A DNA stretch of 64,000 nt from CAWCDJ01 sp963796485 (GCA_963796485.1 CAWCLV010000004.1:434001-498000), one strand, 5' to 3'; counted from the stretch's first letter, positions 35,684-44,643 are shown. The notes: generated from the letters alone by a model not told the origin. Numbers and translations: made by a program.

Positions 35684-36802
35684 CTACTGAACTGAATTCA
35701 GGTACGCCGTCAGGTTGGCCACTTCCTTCGCATTGGCAAACATCGGCCACGCCACGCCCGCCTGCTTCATGCGGTGGAACATCTGCGGGCCGTGCAGCCA
35801 GAGCGCGGAGATGATCGCCACTTCCGAGTACTTGCGGGCCTGCCCCGGTAGTTGCGGCGCGCCGTTCGCTCCCGAAAGGTGGCACGTCGCGCATCGCCGC
35901 GTCTGGAACACCTGCTTCCCGGCTGCGATATCGCCGCCGGGATAGACGAATTGCCGCATCCAGAGGAAGCTCAGCAGTTGCCGCATCTCTTCCGGGCTGA
36001 GCGTGGGCGGAGTCTGGGCCATCCGCGGAGCGTGATTCCACATGTCGACCGCGATCTCCGTCAGGGTCATGCTGTGCAGCCGGTCTTCGAGCGCCAGTTG
36101 GCCTTTGTGGCAGTTGGCGCAGCCTTTGTCGTGGAAAATCTTCTCGCCCCCCGCCCCGCTGGTATTCGAAAACCTCGCTTCCAGCCCCGCCGTTTCCGGC
36201 AGCGATCGCAAGTAGGCCAGGATATTCTCCAACTCGTCCGCGGTGAGCGACTGCCACTCCAGGTTTCGCCGTGCGAACGCCTGCCGCATGTGGAAACTGT
36301 GATTCCACATCTGCTGGGCCAGCAGGATCGGGTCCGCCAGCGACTCCCATTGGTTCACCGGAGGCGCGCCCTCGGCCTTCGAATCTATAATCCCGTGGCA
36401 GGTGGCGCAGTGCTTGCCCGTAAACGTCCTCTGCCCCTCGGCAGCGTCGCCTGGTTTCTCGAAGAAACGCGCCGAGTAGAAAAACGCGAACAGGTCGGCG
36501 GCCGCCTGCGGGCTGAGTTGCGGCTTCTTAATCCCCGCCGCCTCCATCGCCGCCCACATCACGGGCGCGTGGTTCCACATGGTGCTCGCCAGGTACGCCG
36601 GCGAGTAGTTGCGCGGCACGGCCCGCCCCAGGTCGACTCCGATTTTTCCGCCCTTCCCGTTCACCGCATGGCAGCGGACGCATTGCTCCGCCGTGAATAA
36701 TTTGGCGCCGCGGGCGGAATCGCCGGGGATCACTGGAAGTTCCGCGCCCCACAGCGGCAGCGCGAGAAGCCCCACGAAGACAATAGACATGTACCAGGGC
36801 AT
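35684..36802 (-). CDS. tetraheme c-type cytochrome, exported
   Basis: A 372-residue periplasmic protein with a signal peptide (SIVFVGLLALPLWGA) and four cytochrome-c-like modules, each with one CxxCH: CVRCH, CATCH, CANCH and CATCH. Each module repeats a MWNHAPVM/MWNHSFHM/MWNHAPRM element, with ALWLHGPQM in the fourth, evidence of internal duplication. The conserved WNH and Met residues may be heme ligands. It is convergent with the phosphoesterase gene. An internal start at 36790 is also possible. Confidence 0.85.
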   Translation of the reverse strand: MPWYMSIVFVGLLALPLWGAELPVIPGDSARGAKLFTAEQCVRCHAVNGKGGKIGVDLGRAVPRNYSPAYLASTMWNHAPVMWAAMEAAGIKKPQLSPQAAADLFAFFYSARFFEKPGDAAEGQRTFTGKHCATCHGIIDSKAEGAPPVNQWESLADPILLAQQMWNHSFHMRQAFARRNLEWQSLTADELENILAYLRSLPETAGLEARFSNTSGAGGEKIFHDKGCANCHKGQLALEDRLHSMTLTEIAVDMWNHAPRMAQTPPTLSPEEMRQLLSFLWMRQFVYPGGDIAAGKQVFQTRRCATCHLSGANGAPQLPGQARKYSEVAIISALWLHGPQMFHRMKQAGVAWPMFANAKEVANLTAYLNSVQ

Positions 36803-36876
36803 CGCTGCGGAAGTATGACAGCACCGCGCGCAGCCGTCAAGTGCCCGGATGCGGCTGCTATAGTGGACGATGACCC

Positions 36877-38881
36877 ATGGGCCGCATCCGCGTTTTACCC
36901 GATCAGGTCGCCAATAAAATCGCTGCCGGAGAGGTGGTGGAGCGTCCCGCTTCGGTCGTCAAGGAGCTGCTCGAAGAATTCGCTCGACGCCGCGGCTTCC
37001 AGCCTGCGGATCGAAGTGGAATCCGGTGGGCGGCGCCTCATTCGCATCGTGGACGATGGCTGCGGCATGCTGCGCGACGATGCGCTGCTCGCTTTCGAGC
37101 GCCACGCCACCAGCAAGCTGCGCGACGTCAAAGACCTGCTCTCCATCGCCACCCTCGGCTTTCGCGGCGAAGCGCTGCCGTCCATCGCGTCCGTCTCGCG
37201 GCTGCTGCTCGAAACCCGGTCGCCCGAAGAAACTACCGGCACCCGCATCGAGATCGCAGGCGGACGCATGTTGCGCTGCGACGAAGCCGCACTCGGCGGC
37301 GGAACCGCCATTACCGTCCGCGACCTTTTCTTCAACGTGCCCGCGCGCAAAAAGTTTCTCCGCACCGACCAGACGGAGCTGGCGCACGTGGCATCGCTCG
37401 TCACGCATTACAGCCTGGCGCACCCCGGCAAAACCTTCCACCTCACCAGCGGCCCCACCGAGTTGCTCCACGTAACGCCCGTCGCCACCCTCGAAGAGCG
37501 TGTCTACCAGGTGTTCGGGAGCCAGGTCCTCGAAGAGCTGGTCGAAATCGGCGAGCGCGAAAAGGAGTTGCTCGTGCCCCCGCCCTCCGTGGCTCCCTCG
37601 CAAGGCGTGGCCGAATACCAGAAAGAACCGGACGAGCCCCCGTCCCGCACCTTCCGGCTGAATGGCTTCTTCTCGCGGCCCCAGGTTCAAAAGGGAAACC
37701 GCAATTCGATCTACATTTTCGTCAACGGCCGGCTGATTCGCGACCGCCTCCTGCTGCACGCGCTCTCCTCGGCGTATCACAACCTGATGCCGCCCTCCGC
37801 CTACCCGTTCGCGCTCCTCTTCCTGGAGTGCGACCCGGAAGAGGTGGACGTCAACGTTCACCCTTCGAAGACCGAGGTCCGCTTCCGCCACGGTTCGTTC
37901 GTCCACGATTTCGTGCGCGACACCATCCGCGAGCGCCTCATGGAAACGCGGCCCGCGCCCACGTTTTCGCCCGCCGCCCGCCCGGCCCCGACTCCGCAGC
38001 CCGGCGCCGCGCTGCCGTACTCGGAATTCAGCCAGATGATCGAAAACCAGGCGCCCGCGGACGCCAGCATCATGCCCGATCAGCCCGCGCCGCCGCCCTC
38101 GCTCGCACCCACACCCGAAGCCGCCCTGCCTGAGTTCGCGCTCCGCGCCGGCGCCCCGCCCGCCCCGCGTCTCGATTTCACCGCTCCGCCCATCGAAGTG
38201 GCCCCCGGCCCTCCCCCTTCGGGCAAGCTGATGCGCCACCTCGATGCGCACGGCGAGTTCCCGCCCGAAGCCATCCCGCCGCCCGAGATGTCGCTCTCGG
38301 TGCTTTCGGAACTGCGCCCGCTCGGCCAGATCCACGAGAGCTTCATCATTGCCGCCGGCCGCGACGGCCTGTGGATCATCGACCAGCACGTCGCCCACGA
38401 GCGCATTCTCTTCGAGCAGGTCATGAAGCAGCGCTCGGCCGGCCGCGTCGAGATGCAGCGCCTGTTGATGCCGCTGATCGTGCAACTCACCGCCGAGCAG
38501 CAGATCGACTACGCGCGGATCGCCGACGAACTGCACGCCTCCGGCTTCGAGACCGAACCCTTTGGCAACCGGACCATCGCCATCAAGGCCGCCCCCGCCA
38601 ATGTGGGCGGCGCCGACCTCGAAAAGATCCTCTACGAGATCCTCGAAATCGCCGAAGAGGAACTCCGCGGCGCATCCCTCGACGACCTCCGGCGCAATAT
38701 CTGCGCCTCCATCGCCTGCCGCGCCGCCATCAAGATCAACACCCGCCTGGATGTCGCCAAGATGGAATGGCTGCTCCGGACGCTCGCGCAAACCGATTGC
38801 CCCATGAGTTGCCCCCACGGCCGCCCCATCGCCATGCACTACTCCACGCGGGAGATCCTGAAGGCCTTCCACCGGATCTGA
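36877..38881 (+). pseudogene. mutL: DNA mismatch repair protein MutL, frameshifted
   Basis: From ATG 36877 the frame reads the MutL N-terminus (MGRIRVLPDQVANKIAAGEV, then VERPASVVKELLE). It then shifts by one base at about 36976 in GAAGAATTC and continues in the next frame as NSLDAAASSLRIEVESGG to the stop at 38881. Removing one G restores LLENSLDAA, part of the ATP-binding motif I. The rest is intact: DDGCGM, TLGFRGEALPSI, a Pro-rich linker, and the C-terminal endonuclease motifs DQHVAHERILFE and CPHGRP. About 668 residues if repaired. Either a real null allele or an assembly error. Confidence 0.85.
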
Positions 38882-38925
38882 GGCGTTATCATTCGACGCT
38901 GATACCGCCATATAATCGAAGGACC

Positions 38926-39708
38926 ATGCGCAACTATCTGCTCGTCAGTGGTGGTCTCGGTGTGCTGCTCGGCCTCATGGCGCCCGTGGCCTCTGCCCAG
39001 GCCGGGAATTCGGCGCCGCCTGCCGGCTTCACCAGCCTCTTCGATGGCAAGGATTTGTCTGGATGGCGCGGCCGGCCCGGCGGAGGAGGCGTGTTCAGCC
39101 CGTATGTCGAAGCAGCGTTCACGCCGGAAGAGCGCGCAGCGAAAAAGGCCGAGTGGAACGCCGACCGGGACTTGCACTGGCGCGCGGATCCCGCCAAAGG
39201 CGAACTCGTCTCCGACGGAAAGGGCGTTCACCTCACCACGGAGAAGGCATATCGCGATTTCGAGTTCCGCGTGGACTGGATGCTCACGCAGCAGTGCGGC
39301 GATTCCGGCGTGTACCTCCGCGACTATCCGCAGGTACAGATCTGGGATCCCGCGTGCGCGCACGAGCTGCGGAACGGAGCCGGCAAAGGCTCCGGCGGCC
39401 TCTGGAACGATAACGCCGACAACCCAGGCAAATATCCGCTGGTAAAAGCGGACAACCCGATCGGGCAGTGGAACAGCCTGGCCATCAAAATGGTCGGCAC
39501 CCGCGTATGGGTCAAGCTGAACGGGAAAGACGTGGTGGTGGGCCAGGTGCTCGACAACTTCTTCGATCGCTCAAAGCCCGTGCTGCCGGCCGGATCCATC
39601 GAGTTGCAGACGCACGGCTCCGAAGTGCGCTTCCGCAACGTATACGTCCGTGACATCCCGGAATCCGAAGGGAAGGCGCTGCTCGCCGCGCTCGGCAGCG
39701 CGCGCTGA
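38926..39708 (+). CDS. secreted DUF1080 (3-keto-disaccharide hydrolase-like) protein
   Basis: A 260-residue exported protein with a signal peptide (SGGLGVLLGLMAPVASAQA) and one DUF1080 concanavalin-like beta-jelly-roll domain: FTSLFDGKDLSGWRG at the start, then FRVDWMLTQQCGDSGVYLR and VWVKLNGKDVV. Some members hydrolyse 3-keto-glycosides. The ATG at 38926 follows GAAGGA by 4 bases. The gene is convergent with the next one; a 14-bp palindrome lies between them. Confidence 0.85.
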   Translation: MRNYLLVSGGLGVLLGLMAPVASAQAGNSAPPAGFTSLFDGKDLSGWRGRPGGGGVFSPYVEAAFTPEERAAKKAEWNADRDLHWRADPAKGELVSDGKGVHLTTEKAYRDFEFRVDWMLTQQCGDSGVYLRDYPQVQIWDPACAHELRNGAGKGSGGLWNDNADNPGKYPLVKADNPIGQWNSLAIKMVGTRVWVKLNGKDVVVGQVLDNFFDRSKPVLPAGSIELQTHGSEVRFRNVYVRDIPESEGKALLAALGSAR

Positions 39709-39721
39709 TCGAACCGGCCTG

Positions 39722-39735
39722 TCGGGAATTCCCGA
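39722..39735. other. perfect 14-bp palindrome between convergent genes
   Basis: TCGGGAATTCCCGA, extended imperfectly to CCTG...CAGG on both sides. It sits exactly between the stops of two convergent genes. There is no T-run, so a terminator role is only a guess. Confidence 0.4.
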
Positions 39736-41061
39736 TCAGGCGTTCACGGCTTCGGGAGTCTCTTCGGTTGCCGCAACTTTCATCGGCAGAATGCCGGCTT
39801 CCTGATTTCCGTCGATATCGAGAAGCTCGCGGAAGGCGCCCTCGATCGTCCGAACGGCATTGCTCAATTCATGGAGCCAGATGCCCCAGAACTGCTCGAT
39901 CGAAGGAACCTCCCTGGTTTGACGAATCTCGCGCTGGATGCCTTTCCGCAGCGAGGGAAGGTCAAAACCGCGCAGCATGGCGGCCCCGACATCGGTGAGA
40001 TTGATCCGGTCGTTCACATCGACACAGAAAAGTTCCTTGCGGAACGTGCGCTCTCCGCCATCCTTGCCCGTGAACGACACACGCTCCTGGAACGTGATCG
40101 CACCCGAAAGAACTTTGGCGTCGTGCGTCATGTGCAGTAGCGTGGTCGCGGTGGTGGGGGCCTTCACATTGATGGGCGGGCTCGTGTCGTGCAGCCGGAC
40201 CTGCGCGGGGCCGGAGATGCCGACCCAGAAATCGCTCGCCAGTTGAGTCATCGAAAAGTAATTGGCGACAATGGCCTCCAGTTCCCGGTCTTCGAGCTTT
40301 TCGATCTCCTTTGCCTGGAAACGCGCGGCTTCCTCAGAGCGTTTGACGAACTCGCCCTGATACTGCGTGCCCTCATGCAACCGGTTGAGAATTTCCGCGG
40401 TCCAGTTCGGGTGACTATAGGTCCAGCCGACCGGGACGATCTCGGCGCCTAACTGTTGCAGCCGTACAACCAGCGCGTGGATCAGCTTCTTATTGCTGCT
40501 CTCGATGTAGACCCGGCCTTCGTTGAAGTCCAGCAGCACCGGAACCTGTTTGCGTACGGCGGCCGTGATACCGAGCGTCTCCTGGTCAACAGACTTCTTG
40601 TCGATCGCCTGCAGAAACCGGTAAGGCCGCTCCAGCAGGACATAGGAACGCTGCTCCTTGATGGAGGCCAGATCGCTGACGTCCTTCCATTCATTCGAGA
40701 CGGCCCATAATCCATACCAGGGCATTGTGGCGTGAAGCTGGAACTGCGCGGCGGTGAACCCATAGCCCGCCGACTCCAGAACCTCTGCGGGAAGCGTGTG
40801 ATCGGAACCTGCCTCGTGTTCCGTGATCGCAAACTGCGCGAGCGCCTCCTGGTGCTCTAAACCGGTGGGGTGCTCTTCGTCCAGGCGGGGAGCCCGGAAA
40901 GGATTGATTCCGAGCGCATCGCAACTGAATTGCCGCGTCACCGCGGAGGCGGCTAACTGCGAACAACCCGCCATCTCCGCCCGGTTTTCCAGGCTTGCTT
41001 TAAAGTTTTCGAGTGACTCTTTCGCGAGCCCGACGATGGCCCAGGTACCGCGTCCAAACAT
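39736..41061 (-). CDS. uncharacterised 441-residue soluble protein
   Basis: I do not recognise the family. No signal peptide or membrane helix is seen. The N-terminal part is helical (MFGRGTWAIVGLAKESLENF), the middle contains PVLLDFNEGRVYIESSNKKL and QQLGAEIVPVGWTY (an alpha/beta core), and the rest has LLHMTHDAKVLSGAITFQER and helices. The overall plan (an uncharacterised core with VYIES-type strands) is faintly like nucleoid or recombination-associated proteins such as RdgC, but I cannot support that. The ATG at 41061 follows GGAAG; a longer TTG-type start at 41100 is possible. Confidence 0.6.
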   Translation of the reverse strand: MFGRGTWAIVGLAKESLENFKASLENRAEMAGCSQLAASAVTRQFSCDALGINPFRAPRLDEEHPTGLEHQEALAQFAITEHEAGSDHTLPAEVLESAGYGFTAAQFQLHATMPWYGLWAVSNEWKDVSDLASIKEQRSYVLLERPYRFLQAIDKKSVDQETLGITAAVRKQVPVLLDFNEGRVYIESSNKKLIHALVVRLQQLGAEIVPVGWTYSHPNWTAEILNRLHEGTQYQGEFVKRSEEAARFQAKEIEKLEDRELEAIVANYFSMTQLASDFWVGISGPAQVRLHDTSPPINVKAPTTATTLLHMTHDAKVLSGAITFQERVSFTGKDGGERTFRKELFCVDVNDRINLTDVGAAMLRGFDLPSLRKGIQREIRQTREVPSIEQFWGIWLHELSNAVRTIEGAFRELLDIDGNQEAGILPMKVAATEETPEAVNA

Positions 41062-41283
41062 GCGCACTTCCTGTCTTTGTTCTATTGAGGATCGATCCAC
41101 ACCTGAAGCTCGCAGCGCGAGGAACCGGCCGGCTGGAATAGCGGAAAGTCCGGCCCCGGAAATCGGACCCGTGCCCCCACGGCTTGGCGGTTGACGCCTG
41201 AACTCCCAACCTTTTTACCACGGCGCGGCGTGCGGCGGGTGGCCTCCGCGGAACTTGAGCCGGGAATGCCATACTTGTCTTTT

Positions 41284-41859
41284 ATGGCATCCCTGATTGA
41301 CGCGATCGACGTGAAGCGAAGGACCCGTTTCGAATTGGACGGCACTCCGTATTCCTGCCTGGAAGCCGAAGTGAACACGCCCACCGCGCGCGGCGGACAA
41401 ACGCTGGTGCGCCTGAAGATGCGGAACCTGCTCACCAACGCCGTTTTCGACAGAACGTTCAAGGCCGGCGAAAAGTTCAAAGATCCGGACCTTCAGACCG
41501 TCTCGGCGTCGTATCTCTACAACGACGGCGCCGCGTTTCACTTCATGGACCAGGAGACGTTTGAAACGCTCAGCCTCGACCGTACGGTGATGGGAAATGC
41601 AGTGGACTTTCTGACCGAAGGTCTCATCATCGGGTTGCTCAAACACAACGGCAACCCGATCGGCGTGGAGTTGCCCGCCAACGTCACCCTGAAAATCGCG
41701 TTCACGGAACCGGGCGTGCGCGGCGATTCGTCGAGCGGCAGCGTCACCAAGCCGGCACGGCTGGAAACGGGGCTGGAGATCCGGGTGCCTCTTTTCATTA
41801 AGGAAGGCGAGATGGTGAAGGTCTCCACCGAGACCGGCGAGTTCGCGGGACGGGCCTGA
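41284..41859 (+). CDS. efp: elongation factor P-like protein
   Basis: A 191-residue three-domain EF-P/IF-5A homologue: a KOW-like N-terminal domain (SLIDAIDVKRRTRFELDGTPY), an OB domain (LTNAVFDRTFKAGEKFKDPDL and ASYLYNDGAAFHFMDQETFE) and a C-terminal OB domain ending GLEIRVPLFIKEGEMVKVST. EF-P rescues ribosomes stalled at polyproline. The tip of the loop that enters the ribosome reads TPTARGGQT rather than the usual PGKG/PGRG: Arg takes the place of the modified Lys/Arg, with a shifted spacing. The ATG at 41284 is chosen over an upstream ATG at 41266. Confidence 0.85.
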   Translation: MASLIDAIDVKRRTRFELDGTPYSCLEAEVNTPTARGGQTLVRLKMRNLLTNAVFDRTFKAGEKFKDPDLQTVSASYLYNDGAAFHFMDQETFETLSLDRTVMGNAVDFLTEGLIIGLLKHNGNPIGVELPANVTLKIAFTEPGVRGDSSSGSVTKPARLETGLEIRVPLFIKEGEMVKVSTETGEFAGRA

Positions 41860-41868
41860 CTTAAAAAG

Positions 41869-42297
41869 CTAGCCGGCCCGCTTGCCGCTCGCTCGCCGGG
41901 GCTTCGGCTTGCTCTTGCCCTCCAGATTCAGCGCCACCGCCGCGCGGATAAGATCCTTCAGCGCCGCCTCATCGACCTTGCCGCCTGCGTGAATGTCGAT
42001 GGCGCGCCTGACATTCCCCTCGAGGCTGGAGTTGAATAGACCTGCCGGATCCTTCAACGCAGCCCCCCTGGCGAATGTCATCTTGACGACGTCCTTGTAG
42101 GTCTCTCCCGTGCAGACGATGCCGCTGTGAGACCAGACGGGCGTCCCCCTCCACTTCCATTCCTCGACGATCTCCGGGTCTGCCTCGTGTACGATCTCGC
42201 GGACTTTTGCGAGCATCTTCCCGCGCCAGTCCCCAAGCTCCTTGATCTTCTCGTCGATTCGTGCGGACGCAGATTCCACCGCGACGGGCTTTTTCAT
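41869..42297 (-). CDS. DUF1801-domain protein
   Basis: A 142-residue soluble protein with the DUF1801/YdhG-like fold: LAKVREIVHEADPEIVEEWKW, then GIVCTGETYKDVVKMTFARG and a Lys/Arg-rich tail. Members have been linked to iron handling, without firm biochemistry. Last gene of the ArsR-led operon. Confidence 0.75.
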   Translation of the reverse strand: MKKPVAVESASARIDEKIKELGDWRGKMLAKVREIVHEADPEIVEEWKWRGTPVWSHSGIVCTGETYKDVVKMTFARGAALKDPAGLFNSSLEGNVRRAIDIHAGGKVDEAALKDLIRAAVALNLEGKSKPKPRRASGKRAG

Positions 42298-42319
42298 CTA
42301 CAGCTCCATTTTCTCCGAT

Positions 42320-42751
42320 CTATTGTAAGTGCGCGTTCGCCGGCGTGGCCTGCAGGCGGCGCCAGAAGAAGTACGAAAGCCCCCAGAGCACTCCGGTCGC
42401 CGCCGCCCAGCGCCAGACCTCCGGGCCATCGCCCACCGAGAGGTGTGCAATCAGCGCCGAGGCGAGGTTGATGGCGAAGCCGGCGTAGGCCCACTCCTTG
42501 AGCCGCGCCGGCACCGGCGCAAGCACCAGCACCACGCCGAGGAATTTGGCCCAGGAGAGTTCCACCCGGAAGTAGGCGGGGAAGCCGAGGTGAATGAACG
42601 CCTCCGCCACCTGCGGCAGGCGCAGTTGCGCGTAGGCGGTGAAGCTCATCTGCAGGCAGAAGAGCGCGGTGACCGTCCAATAAATGATGGTCCCGGCTTT
42701 TGGGGTGATCTTGGCGGCGGCGAAGGCCGGCTTCTGCACGGTCGCTTCCAT
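42320..42751 (-). CDS. DoxX-family membrane protein
   Basis: A 143-residue protein with four hydrophobic helices (IIYWTVTALFCLQMSFTAYA, FLGVVLVLAPVPA, AGFAINLASALIAHLSV, ATGVLWGLSYFFW), fitting the DoxX-like family. The ATG at 42751 precedes the conserved region closely. Its role is unknown; in such ArsR clusters it is common beside an SRPBCC gene. Confidence 0.8.
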   Translation of the reverse strand: MEATVQKPAFAAAKITPKAGTIIYWTVTALFCLQMSFTAYAQLRLPQVAEAFIHLGFPAYFRVELSWAKFLGVVLVLAPVPARLKEWAYAGFAINLASALIAHLSVGDGPEVWRWAAATGVLWGLSYFFWRRLQATPANAHLQ

Positions 42752-42800
42752 GGCGTTCTTTCCTCCTGCGCTTCTGCGCTGCAACGCTTCCGGCGTTGGG

Positions 42801-43331
42801 CTACCAACCGGGTGTCTCAACGCCGAACTGCTTGGCGTACTCGGCGTTCAATCGCTTCCAGCCGCCGAACTTCATGGCGTCGGCGCCGGCGATCCGTCCA
42901 ATCGGATCACCCACAAGGAACCGGTCGAGGACGTCGAAGCAGATGTGCCAGCCCGCGGCGCCCCACGAGATGAAGCGGCGGTCGATCTTGTGCCACAACG
43001 TGAGACGCGTGCCTCCGCCAGAGGGTTCGAGCTCCCACCGCGTATCGTTGTACTCGAGCACCTTGGGAGCGTCGGCGCGCGTCACTTTTGTTTCGGTAAC
43101 CTGCGGCGTTCCCACCCACGTGAGCTTCACCGTGGTGCCGGCCGTACCCAGGCTGCCATCGGCCTCGAAGGGCGCCCACTCGCGCAAATGCGCCGGGTCG
43201 GTAAGCGCCTGCCAGACTTTTTCCGGCGGCTGTCGCAGTTCCCTCACCAGAATCAGCGTCCACTTCTCTCCGTCTTTTTGGATCTGCGCTATACGCGCCG
43301 GACCCGGTTCGTATTGTTCGCGGTCGGTCAT
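42801..43331 (-). CDS. SRPBCC (AHSA1-like) protein
   Basis: A 176-residue START/Bet-v1-fold protein: LILVRELRQPPEKVWQALTD, LREWAPFEADGSLG, then TRLTLWHKIDRR and a C-terminal GGWKRLNAEY helix. AHSA1/polyketide-cyclase-like members bind hydrophobic ligands. The start ATG (MTDREQYEPG) is echoed by a 22-codon mini-ORF upstream at 43819. Confidence 0.82.
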   Translation of the reverse strand: MTDREQYEPGPARIAQIQKDGEKWTLILVRELRQPPEKVWQALTDPAHLREWAPFEADGSLGTAGTTVKLTWVGTPQVTETKVTRADAPKVLEYNDTRWELEPSGGGTRLTLWHKIDRRFISWGAAGWHICFDVLDRFLVGDPIGRIAGADAMKFGGWKRLNAEYAKQFGVETPGW

Positions 43332-43362
43332 CTGCCTTCTCCTTGTCTTCTGCGGCGCGCCC

Positions 43363-43758
43363 TCAGTTCGCGGCCTTGCGCACGATGGCGGAAAGCCTGG
43401 CCCCGGTCGCGTCGTCCAGCGCCGCGAAGTACCACGCGGATCCAATGAGCTGGTGCGGCGCGCCCTCGTCGGGAGTGAGGTTCGCCTCCTGGGTGAAGCC
43501 GAACGTCATGTATTTCTTGTCCGCGCGGAAGAAGCAGACGGTCTTGCCGTCCTTCGCGTAAGCCGGCATGCCATACCACAAGCTCGGCTGGAGCGCCGGC
43601 GCGCTGCGCAAAATGAGTGCGTGGAGGCGCTCGCCCATGGCGCGGAAGGGCTCCGGCATCGCGGCGATCTTCGCAAGCACCGCGGCCTCGCCCTCGGCCT
43701 TCCCGGCGCGCGGACCGGGGCGCGCGGCGGTCTCCTTCGCCGCCCTCTTCTCAGGCAT
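43363..43758 (-). CDS. YdhG/DUF1801 (Fra-like) protein
   Basis: A 131-residue protein: Ala/Arg-rich N-terminus, then LHALILRSAPALQPSLWYGM and CFFRADKKYMTFGFTQEANL, as in the DUF1801 iron-chaperone-like family. It is the second DUF1801 gene of the operon and not close in sequence to the one at 41869. Confidence 0.78.
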   Translation of the reverse strand: MPEKRAAKETAARPGPRAGKAEGEAAVLAKIAAMPEPFRAMGERLHALILRSAPALQPSLWYGMPAYAKDGKTVCFFRADKKYMTFGFTQEANLTPDEGAPHQLIGSAWYFAALDDATGARLSAIVRKAAN

Positions 43759-43819
43759 AGGGCCTCCGCACGCCGGTCCCGCTCGCCGAACCCGGCGCGT
43801 ACTGCTCGCGATCGCTCAT
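43751..43819 (-). CDS. 22-codon mini-ORF, remnant of an SRPBCC start
   Basis: Reads MSDREQYAPGSASGTGVRRP, then YA and a stop. The first ten residues match the start of the SRPBCC gene downstream (MTDREQYEPG). It overlaps the ArsR stop (ATGA) at one end and the start of the DUF1801 gene (ATGCCTGA) at the other, so translation could pass through it. It is probably the scar of a deleted paralogue that now acts as a coupling cistron. Confidence 0.5.
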   Translation of the reverse strand: MSDREQYAPGSASGTGVRRPYA

Positions 43820-44160
43820 CTTCTTCTCCGTGTCTTACTTTTCGTTGGTGCGGATCGATCCATGCGGTCCAGATGCCGTTCGAGAGCGTCAACGTGAGCG
43901 GACCAGAACCGGCGGAACGGAGCCAGCCAGGCATCCACCTCCTCCAGCGGTTCAGGTCTCAGCCGGTAGAGACGGCGCTGTGCGTCCACCGTGGATTCCA
44001 CGATTCCGGCATCCCGCAGCACTCGCAGGTGCTTGGACACGGCCGGCTGCGACATACCGAGCTGACGCTCGATCTCTCCCACCGACTGTTGTGACAGGAC
44101 CAGCAGGCTCAATATCGCGCGGCGATTCGGCTCCGCAATGATTTCGAAAACAGACTCCAC
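43816..44160 (-). CDS. ArsR-family transcriptional repressor
   Basis: A 114-residue winged-helix regulator: VFEIIAEPNRRAILSLLVLS, LGMSQPAVSKHLRVLRDAGI (recognition helix), and AQRRLYRLRPEPLEEVDAWL. No Cys metal site is seen, so it is of the SRPBCC-linked, metal-independent type. The GTG start is only 6 bases after a -10 box, so the mRNA is probably leaderless. First gene of an operon running to 41869. Confidence 0.88.
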   Translation of the reverse strand: MESVFEIIAEPNRRAILSLLVLSQQSVGEIERQLGMSQPAVSKHLRVLRDAGIVESTVDAQRRLYRLRPEPLEEVDAWLAPFRRFWSAHVDALERHLDRMDRSAPTKSKTRRRR

Positions 44161-44166
44161 CCTATT

Positions 44167-44203
44167 GATATACTCCGCAAGGCATATACCTGTCAAGGCA
44201 TAT
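44167..44203 (-). promoter_or_regulatory. sigma-70-type promoter with repeated operator of the ArsR operon
   Basis: On the reverse strand: -35 TTGACA (44196-44191), 18-bp spacer, -10 TATATC (44172-44167). The decamer ATATGCCTTG occurs twice (44203-44194 and 44187-44178), 16 bases apart, over the -35 and spacer, where an autorepressor would block polymerase. Confidence 0.7.
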
Positions 44204-44316
44204 CGAAGGGCGGCCGCAAGCCTCGACGGCGATCTCGAATACGTATCCACCGATCGATCATTCCCGATCCGCGGATCGAGAACCGGCGCCGGGGTCGGAC
44301 GGCCATCGCTAAGGCG

Positions 44317-44643
44317 TCACTTCAATTGCACGAGCATCGTGCGGCGGCACCACGCGGCATACGGCAGACCCTCCGGGTGGTCTGGCGTTACAAACGCAAT
44401 CACCGGACCGGCTGCGTGTAGGAAATGCGCGAATCCGTCGGCGACTGGACACGCTTGCAGATCCACCTCCCGCCCTGCCTGTTCCATCGCGCAGGACTCG
44501 ACCCGATCCAGCGCCAGGCCGCACCGGTCTCCACCCTCATGCAGCAACCGGCTGCTCCCTGCCGGCCACGCAAATCCGTAGAAGGGGCACCTCGCGACTC
44601 GCTGCTGCCTCGTGGGATGGGATTCGTCTATGCCCGATTTCAT
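44317..44643 (-). CDS. uncharacterised 108-residue Cys-containing protein
   Basis: A soluble protein with five Cys residues: RCPFYGFAWPAGSSRLLHEG, RCGLALDR, SCAMEQAGR, QACPVAD and WCRRTMLV. The spacing could bind a metal or an Fe-S cluster. The ATG at 44643 follows AGAAGG-like sequence poorly. I cannot name a family. It stands alone between the ArsR operon and the propeller gene. Confidence 0.5.
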   Translation of the reverse strand: MKSGIDESHPTRQQRVARCPFYGFAWPAGSSRLLHEGGDRCGLALDRVESCAMEQAGREVDLQACPVADGFAHFLHAAGPVIAFVTPDHPEGLPYAAWCRRTMLVQLK

